Shown: positions 48,514 through 59,515 of the stretch, in pieces
Layout: every line of letters begins with the position of its first letter
How positions within the stretch are numbered: the first letter of the stretch is position 1
Source of the DNA: Camelus bactrianus
Taxonomy: Eukaryota; Chordata; Mammalia; Artiodactyla; Camelidae
Length of the DNA stretch: 64,000 nt
Assembly: GCF_048773025.1 (NCBI RefSeq)
Contig: NW_027413959.1
Location: 3,224,001-3,288,000, forward strand
Reading direction: 5' to 3'
Program-made: the position numbers and the translations under genes
Notes under the pieces: model-generated
The model's database searches: none
Seen by the model: only the letters and a program-made list of their open reading frames with translations
What the model was told of the DNA's origin: nothing

Positions 48514-50960
48514 ACAAGGGAGGTAATTAGCGGACTTCCCCCTGCCAGGGAACAACTGTGACACCAGGCAGCTGCGTGGAGCGCGGCAACGAACTTCCCC
48601 CACACAGTCAGCCGTGTTCCGGAATTCTGAGTGTGGGGAGGTTCCGTCTTATATCTGCAGCACCCGGGATCTCCTAGGAGCCCTTCGAGAGTCTTCCCCG
48701 AGTCCCTCCCAGTGCAGGCAGCCAGGGAAAGGCGGGGGTTGGGCTGGAAACGCAGGTAGCATCTAGTGCCTCCCCATGGACAGGGGAGGTAATTAGCGGA
48801 CTTCCCCCTTCCAGGGAACACCTGTGACACCAGGCAGCTGCGTGGAGGGCGGCCCCGAACCTCCCCCACACAGTCAGCCGTGTTCCGGAATTCTGAGTGT
48901 GGGGAGGTTCCGTCTTCTGTCTGCAGCACCCGGGATCTCCTAGGAGCCCTTCGAGTGTTTTCCCCGAATCCCTCCCACTGCGGGCTGCCGGTGAAAGGAG
49001 GGGGTTGGGCTGGAAAAGCAGGTAGCATCTTGTGCCTCCCCATGGACACGGGAGGTAATTAGCGGACTACCACCTGCCAGGGAACACCTGTGACACCAGG
49101 CAGATGCTGGAGGGCGGCCCCGTACCTCCCCCACACAGTCAGCCGTGTTCCGGAATTCTGAGTGTGGGGAGGTTCCGTCTTCTGTCTGCAGCACCCGGGA
49201 TCTCCTAGGAGCCCTTCGAGTGTCTTCCCCGAATCCCTCCCACTGCCGGCTGCCGGGGAAAGGCGTGGGTTGGGCTGGAAACTCGGGTAGCATCTAGTGC
49301 CTCCCCATGGACAGGGGAGGTAAATAGCGGACTTCCCCCTGCCAGGGAACACCTGTGACACCAGGCAGCTGCGTGGAGGGCGGCCCCGAACCTCCTCCAC
49401 ACAGTCAACCGTGTTCCGGAATTCTGACTGTGGGGAGGTTCCGTCTTCTGTCTGCAGCACCCGGGATCTCCTAGGAGCCCTTCGAGTGTCTTCCCAGAGT
49501 CCCTCCCTGTGCGGGCTGCCAGGGAAATGAGGGGGTTGTGCTGGAAACGTAGGTAGCATCTAGTGCCTCCCCATGGACAGTGGAGGTAATTAGCGGAATT
49601 CCACCTGCCAGGGAACACCTGTGACACAAGGCAGCTGCGTAAAGTGCGGACCCGAACCTCCCCCACACAGTCATCCATGTTCCGGAATTCTGAGTGTGGG
49701 GAGGTTCCGTCTTCTGTCTGCAGCACCCGGGTTTTCCTAGGAGCCTTTCGAGTGTCATCCCCCAGTCCGTCCCTGTGCGGGCTGCCGGGGAAAGGCGGGG
49801 GTTGGGCTGGAAAAGCAGGTAGCATCTTGTGCCTCCCCATGGACAAGGGAGGTAATTAGCGGACTTCCCCCTGCCAGGGAACACCTTTGACACCAGGCAG
49901 CTGCGTGGAGGGCGGCCCCGAACCTCCCCCACACAGTCACCCGTGTTCAGGAATTCTGAGTGTGGGGAGGTTCCTTCTTCTGTCTGCAGCACCCGGGTTC
50001 TCCTAGGAGCCTTTCGAGTGTCATCCCCCAGTCCGTCCCTGTGCGGGCTGCCGGGGAAAGGCGGGTGTTGGGCTGGAAACTCAGGTAGCATCTAGTGCCT
50101 CCCCATGGACAGGGGAGGTAATTAGCGGAATTCCCCCTGCCAGGGAACACCTGTGACACCAGGCAGCTGCGTGGAGGGCGGCCCCGAACGTCCCCCACAC
50201 AGTCAAGCGTGTTCCGGAATTCTGAGTGTGGGGAGGTTCCGTCTTCTGTCTGCAGCAACCGGGATCTCCTAGGAGCCCTTCGAGAGTCTTCCCCGAGTCC
50301 CTCCCAGTGCGGGCAGCCAGGGAAAGGCGGGGGTTGGGCTGGAAACGCAGGTAGCATATAGTGCCTCCCCATGGACAGGGGAGGTTATTAGCGGACTTCC
50401 CCCTGCCAGGGAACACCTGTGACACCAGGCAGCTGCGTGGAGGGCGGCCCCGAACCTCCCCCACACAGTCAACCGTGTTCCGGAATTCTGAGTGTGGGGA
50501 GGTTCCGTCTTATGTCTGCAGCACCCGGGATCTCCTAGGAACCATTCGAGAGTCTTCCCCGAGTCCCTCCCAGTGCGGGAAGCCGGGGAACTGCGGGGGT
50601 TGGGCTGGGAACTCAGGTAGCATCTAATGCCTCCCCATGGACAAGGGAGGTAATTAGCTGTCTTCCCCCTGCCAGGGAAAACCTGTGACACCAGTCAGCT
50701 GCGTGAACGGCGGCCCCAAACCTCGACAACACAGTCAGCCGTGTTCCGGAATTCTGAGTGTGGGGAGGTTCCGTCTTCTGTCTGCAGCATCCGGGATCTC
50801 CTAGGAGCCCTTCGAGAGTCTTCCCCGAGTCCCTCCCAGTGCGGCAGCCAGGGAAATGCGGGGTTTGGCCTGGAAAAGCAGGTAGCATCTAGTGCCTCCC
50901 CATGGACAGGGGAGGTAATTAGCGGAATTCCCCCTGCCAGGGAACACCTGTGACACAAGT
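48514..50960 (+). repeat. Beta HOR copy 3, partial and diverged
   Basis: The third copy matches copy 2 at a shift of 4253 bp up to about 50040, then at 3455 bp (three monomers fewer), because it has a single copy of the trimer that is doubled in copies 1 and 2. It differs from them at many sites, for example GCAGATGCTGG for GCAGATTCTGG, ACACCTTTGAC, GGCGTGGGTTGGG and ACTGTGGGGAGG. It has GGAAAGGCGG where copies 1 and 2 have GGAAAGCGG. Matching fades after about 50960. Confidence 0.8.
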
Positions 50961-52336
50961 CAGCTGCGTGGAATGCGGCCCTAAACCTCACCCACACAGT
51001 CACACGTGTTCCGGAATTCTGAGTGTGGGGAGGTTCCGTCTTCTGTCTGCAGCACCCGGGTTCTCCTAAGAGCCTTTCGAGTGTCTTCCCCTAGTCCCTC
51101 CCTTTGCGGGCTGCCGGTGAAAGGAGGGGGTTGGGCTGGAAAAGCAGGTAGCTTCTTGTGCCTCCCCATGGACAAGGGAGGTAATTAGCGGACTTCCCCC
51201 TGCCAGGGAACACCTGTGTCACCAGGCAGCTGCGTGGAGGGCGGCCCCGAACCTCCCCCACACAGTCAGGCGTGTTCCGGAATTCTGAGTGTGGGGAGGT
51301 TCCGTCTTCTGTCTGCAGCACCCGGGATCTCCTAGGAGCCCTTCGAGTATCTTCCCCGAATCCCTCCCACTGTGGGCTGCCGGTGAATGTCGGGGGTTGT
51401 GCTGGAAAAGCAGGTAGCATCTTGTGCCTCCCCATGGACAGGGGAGGTAATTAGCGGACTTCCCCCTGCCAGGGAACACCTCTGACACCAGGCAGATGCG
51501 TGGAGGGCGGCCCCGAACCTCCCCCACACAGTCAGCCGTGTTCCGGAATTCTGAGTGTGGGGAGGTTCCGTCTTATGTCTGCAGCACCCGGGATCTCCTA
51601 GGAGCCCTTCGAGTGTCTTCCCCGAATCCCTCCCACTGCGGGCTGCCTGGGAAAGGCGGGGGTTGGTCTGGAAACTCAGGTAGCATCTAGTGCCTCCCCA
51701 TGGACAGGGGAGGTAATTAGCGGACTTCCCCCTGCCAGGGAACACCTGTGACACCAGGCAACTGCGTGGAGGGCGGCCCCGAACCTCCCCCACACAGTCA
51801 GCCGCGTTCCGGAATTCTGAGTGTGGGGAGGTTCCGTCTTATGTCTGCAGCACCCGGGTTCACCTAGGAGCCCTTCGAGTGTCTTCCCCCAGTCCCTCAC
51901 TGTGCGGGCTGCCGGGGAATGACGGAGGTTGTGCTGGAAAAGCAGGTAGCATCTTGTGCCTCCCCATGGACAAGGGAGGTATTTAGCGGACTTCCCCCTG
52001 CCAGGGAACACCTGTGACACCAGGCAGCTGCGTGGAGGGCGGCCCCGAACCTCCCCCACACAGTCAACCGTGTTCCGGAATTCTGAGTGTGGGGAGGTTC
52101 CGTCTTCTGTCTGCAGCACCCGGGATCTCCTAGGAGCCCTTCGAGTGTCTTCCCAGAGTCCCTCACTGTGTGGGCTGCCGGCGAAAGGAGGGGATTGTGC
52201 TGGAAACGCAGGTAGCATCTAGTGCCTCCCCATGGACAGGGGAGGTAATTAGCGGACTTCCACCTGCCAGGGAACACCTGTGACACAAGGCAGCTGCGTG
52301 GAGTGCGGCCCCGAACCTCCCCCACACAGTCATCCG
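50961..52336 (+). repeat. Ordinary E/C, A, B and D monomers
   Basis: Five monomers form the bridge between the beta and gamma blocks. The last CACGTG dyad of the window is at 51003. Notable variants are GCTTCTTGTG near 51151, GTGAATGTCGGGGG near 51382, GCAGATGCGTGG near 51492, and CCGCGTTCC near 51802. No internal duplication is evident. Confidence 0.65.
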
Positions 52337-54299
52337 TGTTCCGGAATTCTGAGTGTGGGTAGGTTCCGTCTTCTGTCTGCAGCACCCGGGATCTCCTAGG
52401 AGCCCTTCGAGTGTCTTCCCCGAATCCCTCCCACTGCCGGCTGCTGGGGAAAGGCGGGGGTTGGGCTGGAAACTCAGGTAGCATCTAGTGCCTCCCCATG
52501 GACAGGGGAGGTAAATAGCGGACTTCCCCCTGCCAGGGAACACCTGTGACACCAGGCAGCTGCGTGGAGGGCGGCCCCGAACCTCCCCCACACAGTCAGC
52601 CGTGTTCCGGAATTCTGAGTGTGGGGAGTTTCCGTCTTATGTCTGCAGCACCCGGGTTCACCTAGGAGCCCTTCGAGTGTCTTCCCGCAGTCCCTCACTT
52701 TGCGGGCTGCCGGGGAAAGGAGGGGGTTGGGCTGGAAAAGCAGGTAGCATCTAGTGCCTCCCCATGGACAGGGGAGGTAATTAGCGGACTTCCCCCTGCC
52801 AGGGAACACCTGTGACACCAGGCAGCTGCGTGGAGGGCGGCCCCGAACCTCCCCCACACAGTCAACCGTGTTCCGGAATTCTGAGTGTGGGGAGGTTCCG
52901 TCTTCTGTCTGCAGCACCCGGGATCTCCTAGGAGCCCTTCGAGTGTCTTCCCAGAGTCCCTCCCTGTGCGGGCTGCCAGGGAAATGAGGGGGTTGTGCTG
53001 GAAACGCAGGTAGCATCTAGTGCCTCCCCATGGACAGTGGAAGTAATTAGCGGACTTCCACCTGCCAGGGAACACCTGTGACACAAGGCAGCTGCGTAAA
53101 GGGCGGACCCGAACCTCCCCCACACAGTCATCCGTGTTCCGGAATTCTGAGTGTGGGGAGGTTCCGTCTTCTGTCTGCAGCACCCGGGTTCTCCTAGGAG
53201 CCTTTCGAGTGTCTTCCCCCAATCCGTCCCTGTGCGGGCTGCCGGGGAAAGGCGGGGGTTGGGCTGGAAAAGCAGGTAGCATCTTGTGCCTCCCCATGGA
53301 CAAGGGAGGTAATTAGCGGACTTCCCCCTGCCAGGGAACACCTGTGACACCAGGCAGCTGCGTGGAGGGCGGCCCCGAACCTCCCCCACACAGTCACCCG
53401 TGTTCAGGAATTCTGAGTGTGGGGAGGTTCCGTCTTCTGTCTGCAGCACCCGGGATCACCTAGGAGCCCTTCGAGTGTCTTCCCCGAATCCTTCCCACTG
53501 CGGGCTGCCGGGGAAAGGCGGGGGTTGGGCTGGAAACTCAGGTAGCATCTAGTGCCTCCCCATGGACAGGGGAGGTAATTAGCGGACTTCCCCCTGCCAG
53601 GGAACACCTGTGACACCAGGCAGCTGCGTGGAGGGCGGCCCCGAACCTCCCCCACACAGTCAACCGTGTTCCGGAATTCTGAGTGTGGGGAGGTTCCGTC
53701 TTCTGTCTGCAGCACCCGGGATCTCCTAGGAGCCCTTCGAGTGTCTTCCCCGAATCCCTCCCACTGCGGCTGCCGGGGAAAGGCGGGGGTTGGGCTGGAA
53801 ACTCAGGTAGCATCTAGTGCCTCCCCATGGACAGGGGAGGTAATTAGCGGACTTCCGCCTGCCAGGGAACACCTGTGACACCAGGCAGCTGCGTGGAGTG
53901 CGGCCCCGAACCTCCCCCACACAGTCAACCGTGTTCCGGAATTCTGAGTGTGGGGAGGCTCCGTCTTATGTCTGCAGCACCCGGGTTCACCTAGGAGCCC
54001 TTCGAGTGTCTTCCCCCAGTCCCTCACTGTGCGGGCTGCCGGGGAATGGCGGGGGTTGGGCTGGAAACTTAGGTAGCATCTAGTGCCTCCCCATGGACAG
54101 GGGAGGTAATTAGCGGACTTCCCCCTGTCAGGGAACACCTGTGACACCAGGCAGCTGCGTGGAGTGCGGCCCCGAACCTCCCCCACACAGTCAGCCGTGT
54201 TCAGGAATTCTGAGTGTGGGGAGGTTCCGTCTTCTGTCTGCAGCACCCGGGATCTCCTAGGAGCCCTTCGAGTGTCTTCCCCGAATCCCTCCCACTGCG
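52337..54299 (+). repeat. Gamma HOR copy 1, left part
   Basis: From GTGTGGGTAGGTTCC near 52350 this segment matches 59516 onward at a shift of 7179 bp (27 monomers less 3 bp). After the extra 4-mer of copy 2 it matches 61647 onward at 8243 bp. Markers are CACTGCCGGCTGC, GAGTTTCCGTC, CCGCAGTCCC, GACAGTGGAAGTAATT, CACTGCGGCTGCC (a one-base loss), GAGGCTCCGTC and CCCTGTCAGGG. Confidence 0.85.
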
Positions 54300-56970
54300 G
54301 GCTGCCGGGGAAAGGCGGGGGTTGGGCTGGAAATTCAGGTAGCATCTAGTGCCTCCCCATGGACAGGGCAGGTAATTAGCGGACTTCCCCCTGCCAGGGA
54401 ACACCTGTGACACCAGGCAGCTGCGTGGAGGGCGGCCCCGAACCTCCCCCACACAGTCAACCGTGTTCCGGAATTCTGAGTGTGGGGAGGTTCCGTCTTC
54501 TGTCTGCAGCACCCGGGTTCACCTAGGAGCCTTTCGAGTGTCTTCCACCAGTCCCTCACTGTGCGGGCTGCCAGGGAAAGGCGGGGGTTGGGCTGGAAAA
54601 GCAGGTAGCATCTTGTGCCTCCCCATGGACAAGGGAGGTAATTAGCGGACTTCCCCCTGCCAGGGAACACCTGTGACACCAGGCAGCTGCGTGGAGGGCG
54701 GCCCCGAACCTCCCCCACACAGTCAGCCGTGTTCAGGAATTCTGAGTGTGGGGAGGTTCCGTCTTCTGTCTGCAGCACCCGGGATCTCCTAGGAGCCCTT
54801 CGAGTGTCTTCCCCGAATCCCTCCCACTGCGAGCTGCCGGGGAAAGACGGGGGTTGGGCTGGAAACTCAGGTAGCATCTAGTGCCTCCCCATGGACAGGG
54901 GAGGTAATTAGCGGACTTCCCCCTGCCAGGGAACACCTGTGACACCAGGCAGCTGCGTGGAGGGCGGCCCCGAACCTCCCCCACACAGTCAGCCGTGTTC
55001 AGGAATTCTGAGTGTGGGGAGGTTCCGTCTTCTGTCTGCAGCACCCGGGTTCACCTAGGAGCCCTTCGAGGGTCTTCCCCCAGTCCCTCACTGTGCGGGC
55101 TGCCGGGGAATGGCGGAGGTTGGGCTGGAAAAGCAGGTAGAATCTTGTGCCTCCCCATGGACAAGGGAGGTAATTAGCGAACTTCCCCCTGCCAGGGAAC
55201 ACCTGTGTCCCCAGGGTGCTGCGTGGAGGGCGGCCCCGAACCTCCCCCACACAGTCAACCGTGTTCCGGAATTCTGAGTGTGGGGAGGTTCCGTCTTCTG
55301 TCTGCAGCACCCGGGATCTCCTAGGAGCCCTTCGAGAGTCTTCCCCTAGTCCATCCCAGTGCGGGCTGCCGGGGAAAGGCGGGGGTTGGGCTGGAAACGC
55401 AGGTAGCATCTAGTGCCTCCCCATGGACAGGGGAGGTAATTAGCGGACTTCCCTCTGCCAGGGAACACCTGTGACACCAGGCAGCTTCGTGGAGGGCGGC
55501 CCCGAACCTCCCCCACATAGTCAACCATGTTCCGGTATTCTGAGTGTGGGGAGGTTCCGTCTTATGTCTGCAGCACCCGGGATCTCCTAGGAGCCATTCG
55601 AGAGTCTTCCCAGAGTCCCTCCCAGTGCGGGCTGCTGGGGAAAGGCGGGGGTTGGGCTGGAAATTCAGGTAGCATCTAGTGCCTCCCCATGGACAGGGCA
55701 GGTAATTAGCGGACTTCCCCCTGCCAGGGAACACCTGTGACACCAGGCAGCTGCGTGGAGGGCGGCCCCGAACCTCCCCCACACAGTCAACCGTGTTCCG
55801 GAATTCTGAGTGTGGGGAGGTTCCGTCTTCTGTCTGCAGCACCCGGGTTCACCTAGGAGCCTTTCGAGTGTCTTCCACCAGTCCCTCACTGTGCGGGCTG
55901 CCAGGGAAAGGCGGGGGTTGGGCTGGAAAAGCAGGTAGCATCTTGTGCCTCCCCATGGACAAGGGAGGTAATTAGCGGACTTCCCCCTGCCAGGGAACAC
56001 CTTTGACACCAGGCAGCTGCGTGGAGGGCGGCCCCGAACCTCCCCCACACAGTCAGCCGTGTTCAGGAATTCTGAGTGTGGGGAGGTTCCGTCTTCTGTC
56101 TGCAGCACCCGGGATCTCCTAGGAGCCCTTCGAGTGTCTTCCCCGAATCCCTCCCACTGCGGGCTGCCGGGGAAAGACGGGGGTTGGGCTGGAAACTCAG
56201 GTAGCATCTAGTGCCTCCCCATGGACAGGGGAGGTAATTAGCGGACTTCCCCCTGCCAGGGAACACCTGTGACACCAGGCAGCTGCGTGGAGGGCGGCAC
56301 CGAACCTCCCCCACACAGTCAGCCGTGTTCCGGAATTCTGAGTGTGGGGAAGTTCCGTCTTATGTCTGCAGCACCCGGGTTCACCTAGGAGCCCTTCGAG
56401 GGTCTTCCCCCAGTCCCTCACTGTGCGGGCTGCCGGGGAATGGCGGAGGTTGGGCTGGAAAAGCAGGTAGAATCTTGTGCCTCCCCATGGACAAGGGAGG
56501 TAATTAGCGAACTTCCCCCTGCCAGGGAACACCTGTGTCCCCAGGGTGCTGCGTGGAGGGCGGCCCCGAACCTCCCCCACACAGTCAACCGTGTTCCGGA
56601 ATTCTGAGTGTGGGGAGGTTCCGTCTTCTGTCTGCAGCACCCGGGATCTCCTAGGAGCCCTTCGAGAGTCTTCCCCTAGTCCATCCCAGTGCGGGCTGCC
56701 GGGGAAAGGCGGGGGTTGGGCTGGAAACGCAGGTAGCATCTAGTGCCTCCCCATGGACAGGGGAGGTAATTAGCGGACTTCCCTCTGCCAGGGAACACCT
56801 GTGACACCAGGCAGCTTCGTGGAGGGCGGCCCCGAACCTCCCCCACATAGTCAACCATGTTCCGGTATTCTGAGTGTGGGGAGGTTCCGTCTTATGTCTG
56901 CAGCACCCGGGATCTCCTAGGAGCCCTTCGAGAGTCTTCCCAGAGTCCCTCCCAGTGCGGGCAGCCGGGG
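54300..56970 (+). repeat. Five-monomer tandem duplication (1330 bp) in gamma copy 1
   Basis: About 54300-55630 and 55630-56960 are tandem copies at a shift of 1330 bp (5 x 266). Shared markers are GAAATTCAGG with GACAGGGCAGG, CTTCCACCAGTCC, GGAAAGACGG, GTAGAATCTTG with AGCGAACTT, TGTCCCCAGGGTGCTGCG, CCTAGTCCATCC and CACATAGTCAACCATG. A few differences exist, for example GCGAGCTGCC against GCGGGCTGCC. The same 5-mer recurs at 62545. Confidence 0.88.
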
Positions 56971-59515
56971 AACTGCGGGGGTTGTGCTGGAAACGCAGGT
57001 AGCATCTAGTGCCTCCCCATGGACAGGGGAGGTAATTAGCGGTGTTCCCCCTGCCAGGGAACACCTGTGACTCCAGTCAGCTGCGTGGACTGCGGCCCCG
57101 AACCTCGACCACACAGTCAGCCGTGTTCCGGAATTCTGAGTGTGGGGAGGTTCCGTCTTCTGTCTGCAGCACCCGGGATCTCCTAGGAGCCATTCGAGAG
57201 TCTTCCCCGAGTCCCTCCCAGTGCGGGCAGTCAGGGAAAGGCGGGGTTGGGGCTGGAAAAGCAGGTAGCATCTAGTGCCTCCCCATGGACAAGGGAGGTA
57301 ATTAGCGGACTTCCCCCTGCCAGGGAACACCTGTGACACCAGGCAGCTGCGTTGAGGTCGGCCCCGAACCTCCCCCACACAGTCAACCGTGTTCCGGAAT
57401 TCTGAGTGTGGGGAGGTTCCGTCTTCTGTCTGCAGCACCCGGGATCACCTAGGAGCCCTTCGAGTGTCTTCCCAGAGTCCCTCCCTGTGCGGGGTGCCGG
57501 GGAAAGGAGGGGGTTGTGCTGGAAACGCAGGTAGCATCTAGTGCCTCCCCATGGACAGGGGAGGTAATTAGCGGACTTCCACCTGCCAGGGAACACCTGT
57601 GACACAAGGCATCTGCGTGGAGTGCGGCCCCTAACCTCCCCCACACAGTCATCCGTGTTCCGGAATTCTGAGTGTGGGGAGGTTCCGTCTTCTGTCTGCA
57701 GCACCCGGGTTCTCCTAGGACCCTTTCGAGTGTCTTCCCCCAGTCCCTCACTGTGCGGGCTGCCGCGGAAAGGCGGGGGTTGGGCTGGAAAAGCAGGTAG
57801 CATCTTGTGCCTCCCCATGGACAAGGGAGGTAATTAGCGGACTTCCACCTGCCAGGGAACACCTGTGACACCAGGCAGCTGCGTGGAGAGCGGCCCCGAA
57901 CCTACCCCACACAGTCAGCCGTGTTCAGGTATTCTGAGTGTGGGGAGGTTCCGTCTTCTGTCTGCAGAACCCGGGATCTCCTAGGAGCCCTTCGAGTGTC
58001 TTCCCCGAATCCTTCCCACTGCGGGCTGCCGGGGAAAGGCGGGGGTTGGGCTGGAAAATTAGGTAGCATCTAGTGCCTCCCCATGGACAGGGGAGGTAAT
58101 TAGCGGACTTCCCCCTGTCAGGGAACACCTGTGACACCAGGCAGCTGCGTGGAGTGCGGCCCCGAACCTCCCCCACACAGTCAGCCGTGTTCAGGATTTC
58201 TGAGTGTGGGGAGGTTCCGTCTTCTGTCTGCAGCACCCGGGATCTCCTAGGAGCCCTTCGAGTGTCTTCCCCGAATCCCTCCCACTGCGGGCTGCCGGGG
58301 AAAGGCGGGGGATGGGCTGGAAACTCAGGTAGCATCTAGTGCCTCCCCATGGACAGGGGAGGTAATTAGCTGACTTCCCCCTGCCAGGGAACACCTGTGA
58401 CACCAGGCAGCTACGTGGAGGGCGGCCCCGAACCTCCCCCACACTCAGCCGTGTTCCGGAATTCTGAGTGTGGGGAGGTTCCGTCTTCTGTCTGCAGCAC
58501 CCGGGTTCTCCTAGGAGCCTTTCGAGTGTCTTCCACCAGTCCCTCACTGTGCGGGCTGCCAGGGAAAGGCGGGGGCTGGGCTGGAAAAGCAGGTAGCATC
58601 TTGTGCCTCCCCGTGGACAAGGGAGGTAATTAGCGGACTTCCCCCTGCCAGGGAACACCTGTGACACCAGGCAGCTGCGTGGAGGGCGGCCCCGAACCTC
58701 CCCCACATAGTCAACCATGTTCCGGTATTCTGAGTGTGGGGAGGTTCCGTCTTATGTCTGCAGCACCCGGGATCTCCTAGGAGCCCTTCGAGAGTCTTCC
58801 CAGAGTCCCTCCCAGTGCGGGCAGCCGGGGAAATGCGGGGGTTGTGCTGGAAACTCAGATAGCATCTAGTGCCTCCCCATGGACAGGGGAGGTAATTAGC
58901 GGTCTTCCCCCTGCCAGGGAACACCTGTGACACCAGTCAGCTGCGTGGACGGCGGCCCCGAACCTCGACCACACAGTCAGCCGTGTTCCGGAATTCTGAG
59001 TGTGGGGAGGTTCCGTCTTCTGTCTGCAGCACCCGGGATCTCCTAGGAGCCATTCGAGAGTCTTCCCCGAGTCCCTCCCAGTGCGGGCAGCCAGGGAAAG
59101 GCGGGGTTGGGGCTGGAAAAGCAGGTAGCATCTAGTGCCTCCCCATGGACAGGGGAGGTAATTAGCGGAATTCCCCCTGCCAGGGAACACCTGTGACACC
59201 AGGCAGCTGCGTGGAGGGCGGCCCCGAACCTCCACCACACAGTCAGCCGTATTCCGGAATTCTGAGTGTGGGGAGGTTCCGTCTTCTGTCTGCAGCACCC
59301 GGGATCTCCTAGGAGCCCTTCGACTTTCTTCCCCGAATCCCTCCCACTGCGGGCTGAAGGTGAAAGGAGGGGGTTGGGCTGGAAAAGCAGGTAGCATCTT
59401 GTGCCTCCCCATGGACAGGGGAGGTAATTAGCGGACTTCAACCTGTCAGGGAACACCTGTGACACCAGGCAGCTGCGTGGAGGGCGGCCCCGAACCTCCC
59501 CCACACAGTCAGCCG
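56971..59515 (+). repeat. Spacer monomers with a 7-mer echo
   Basis: Units at about 56890-57270 resemble 58750-59130 at a shift of about 1860 bp. They share CACAGTCAGCC dyads with CTCGACCACAC, AGCCATTCGAGAG, and GGCGGGGTTGGGGCTGG. Between them lie D, C and A units. One dyad near 58438 lacks part of CACACAGTC (reads CCACACTCAGCC), and CCTCCCCGTGGAC near 58609 breaks the NcoI palindrome. Confidence 0.65.

Noticed and set aside
40010-48731. Treating the two near-identical 4252-bp copies purely as an assembly error
   Set aside because: It cannot be excluded from sequence alone, but a diverged third copy in the same order argues the HOR is real; only the count is uncertain.
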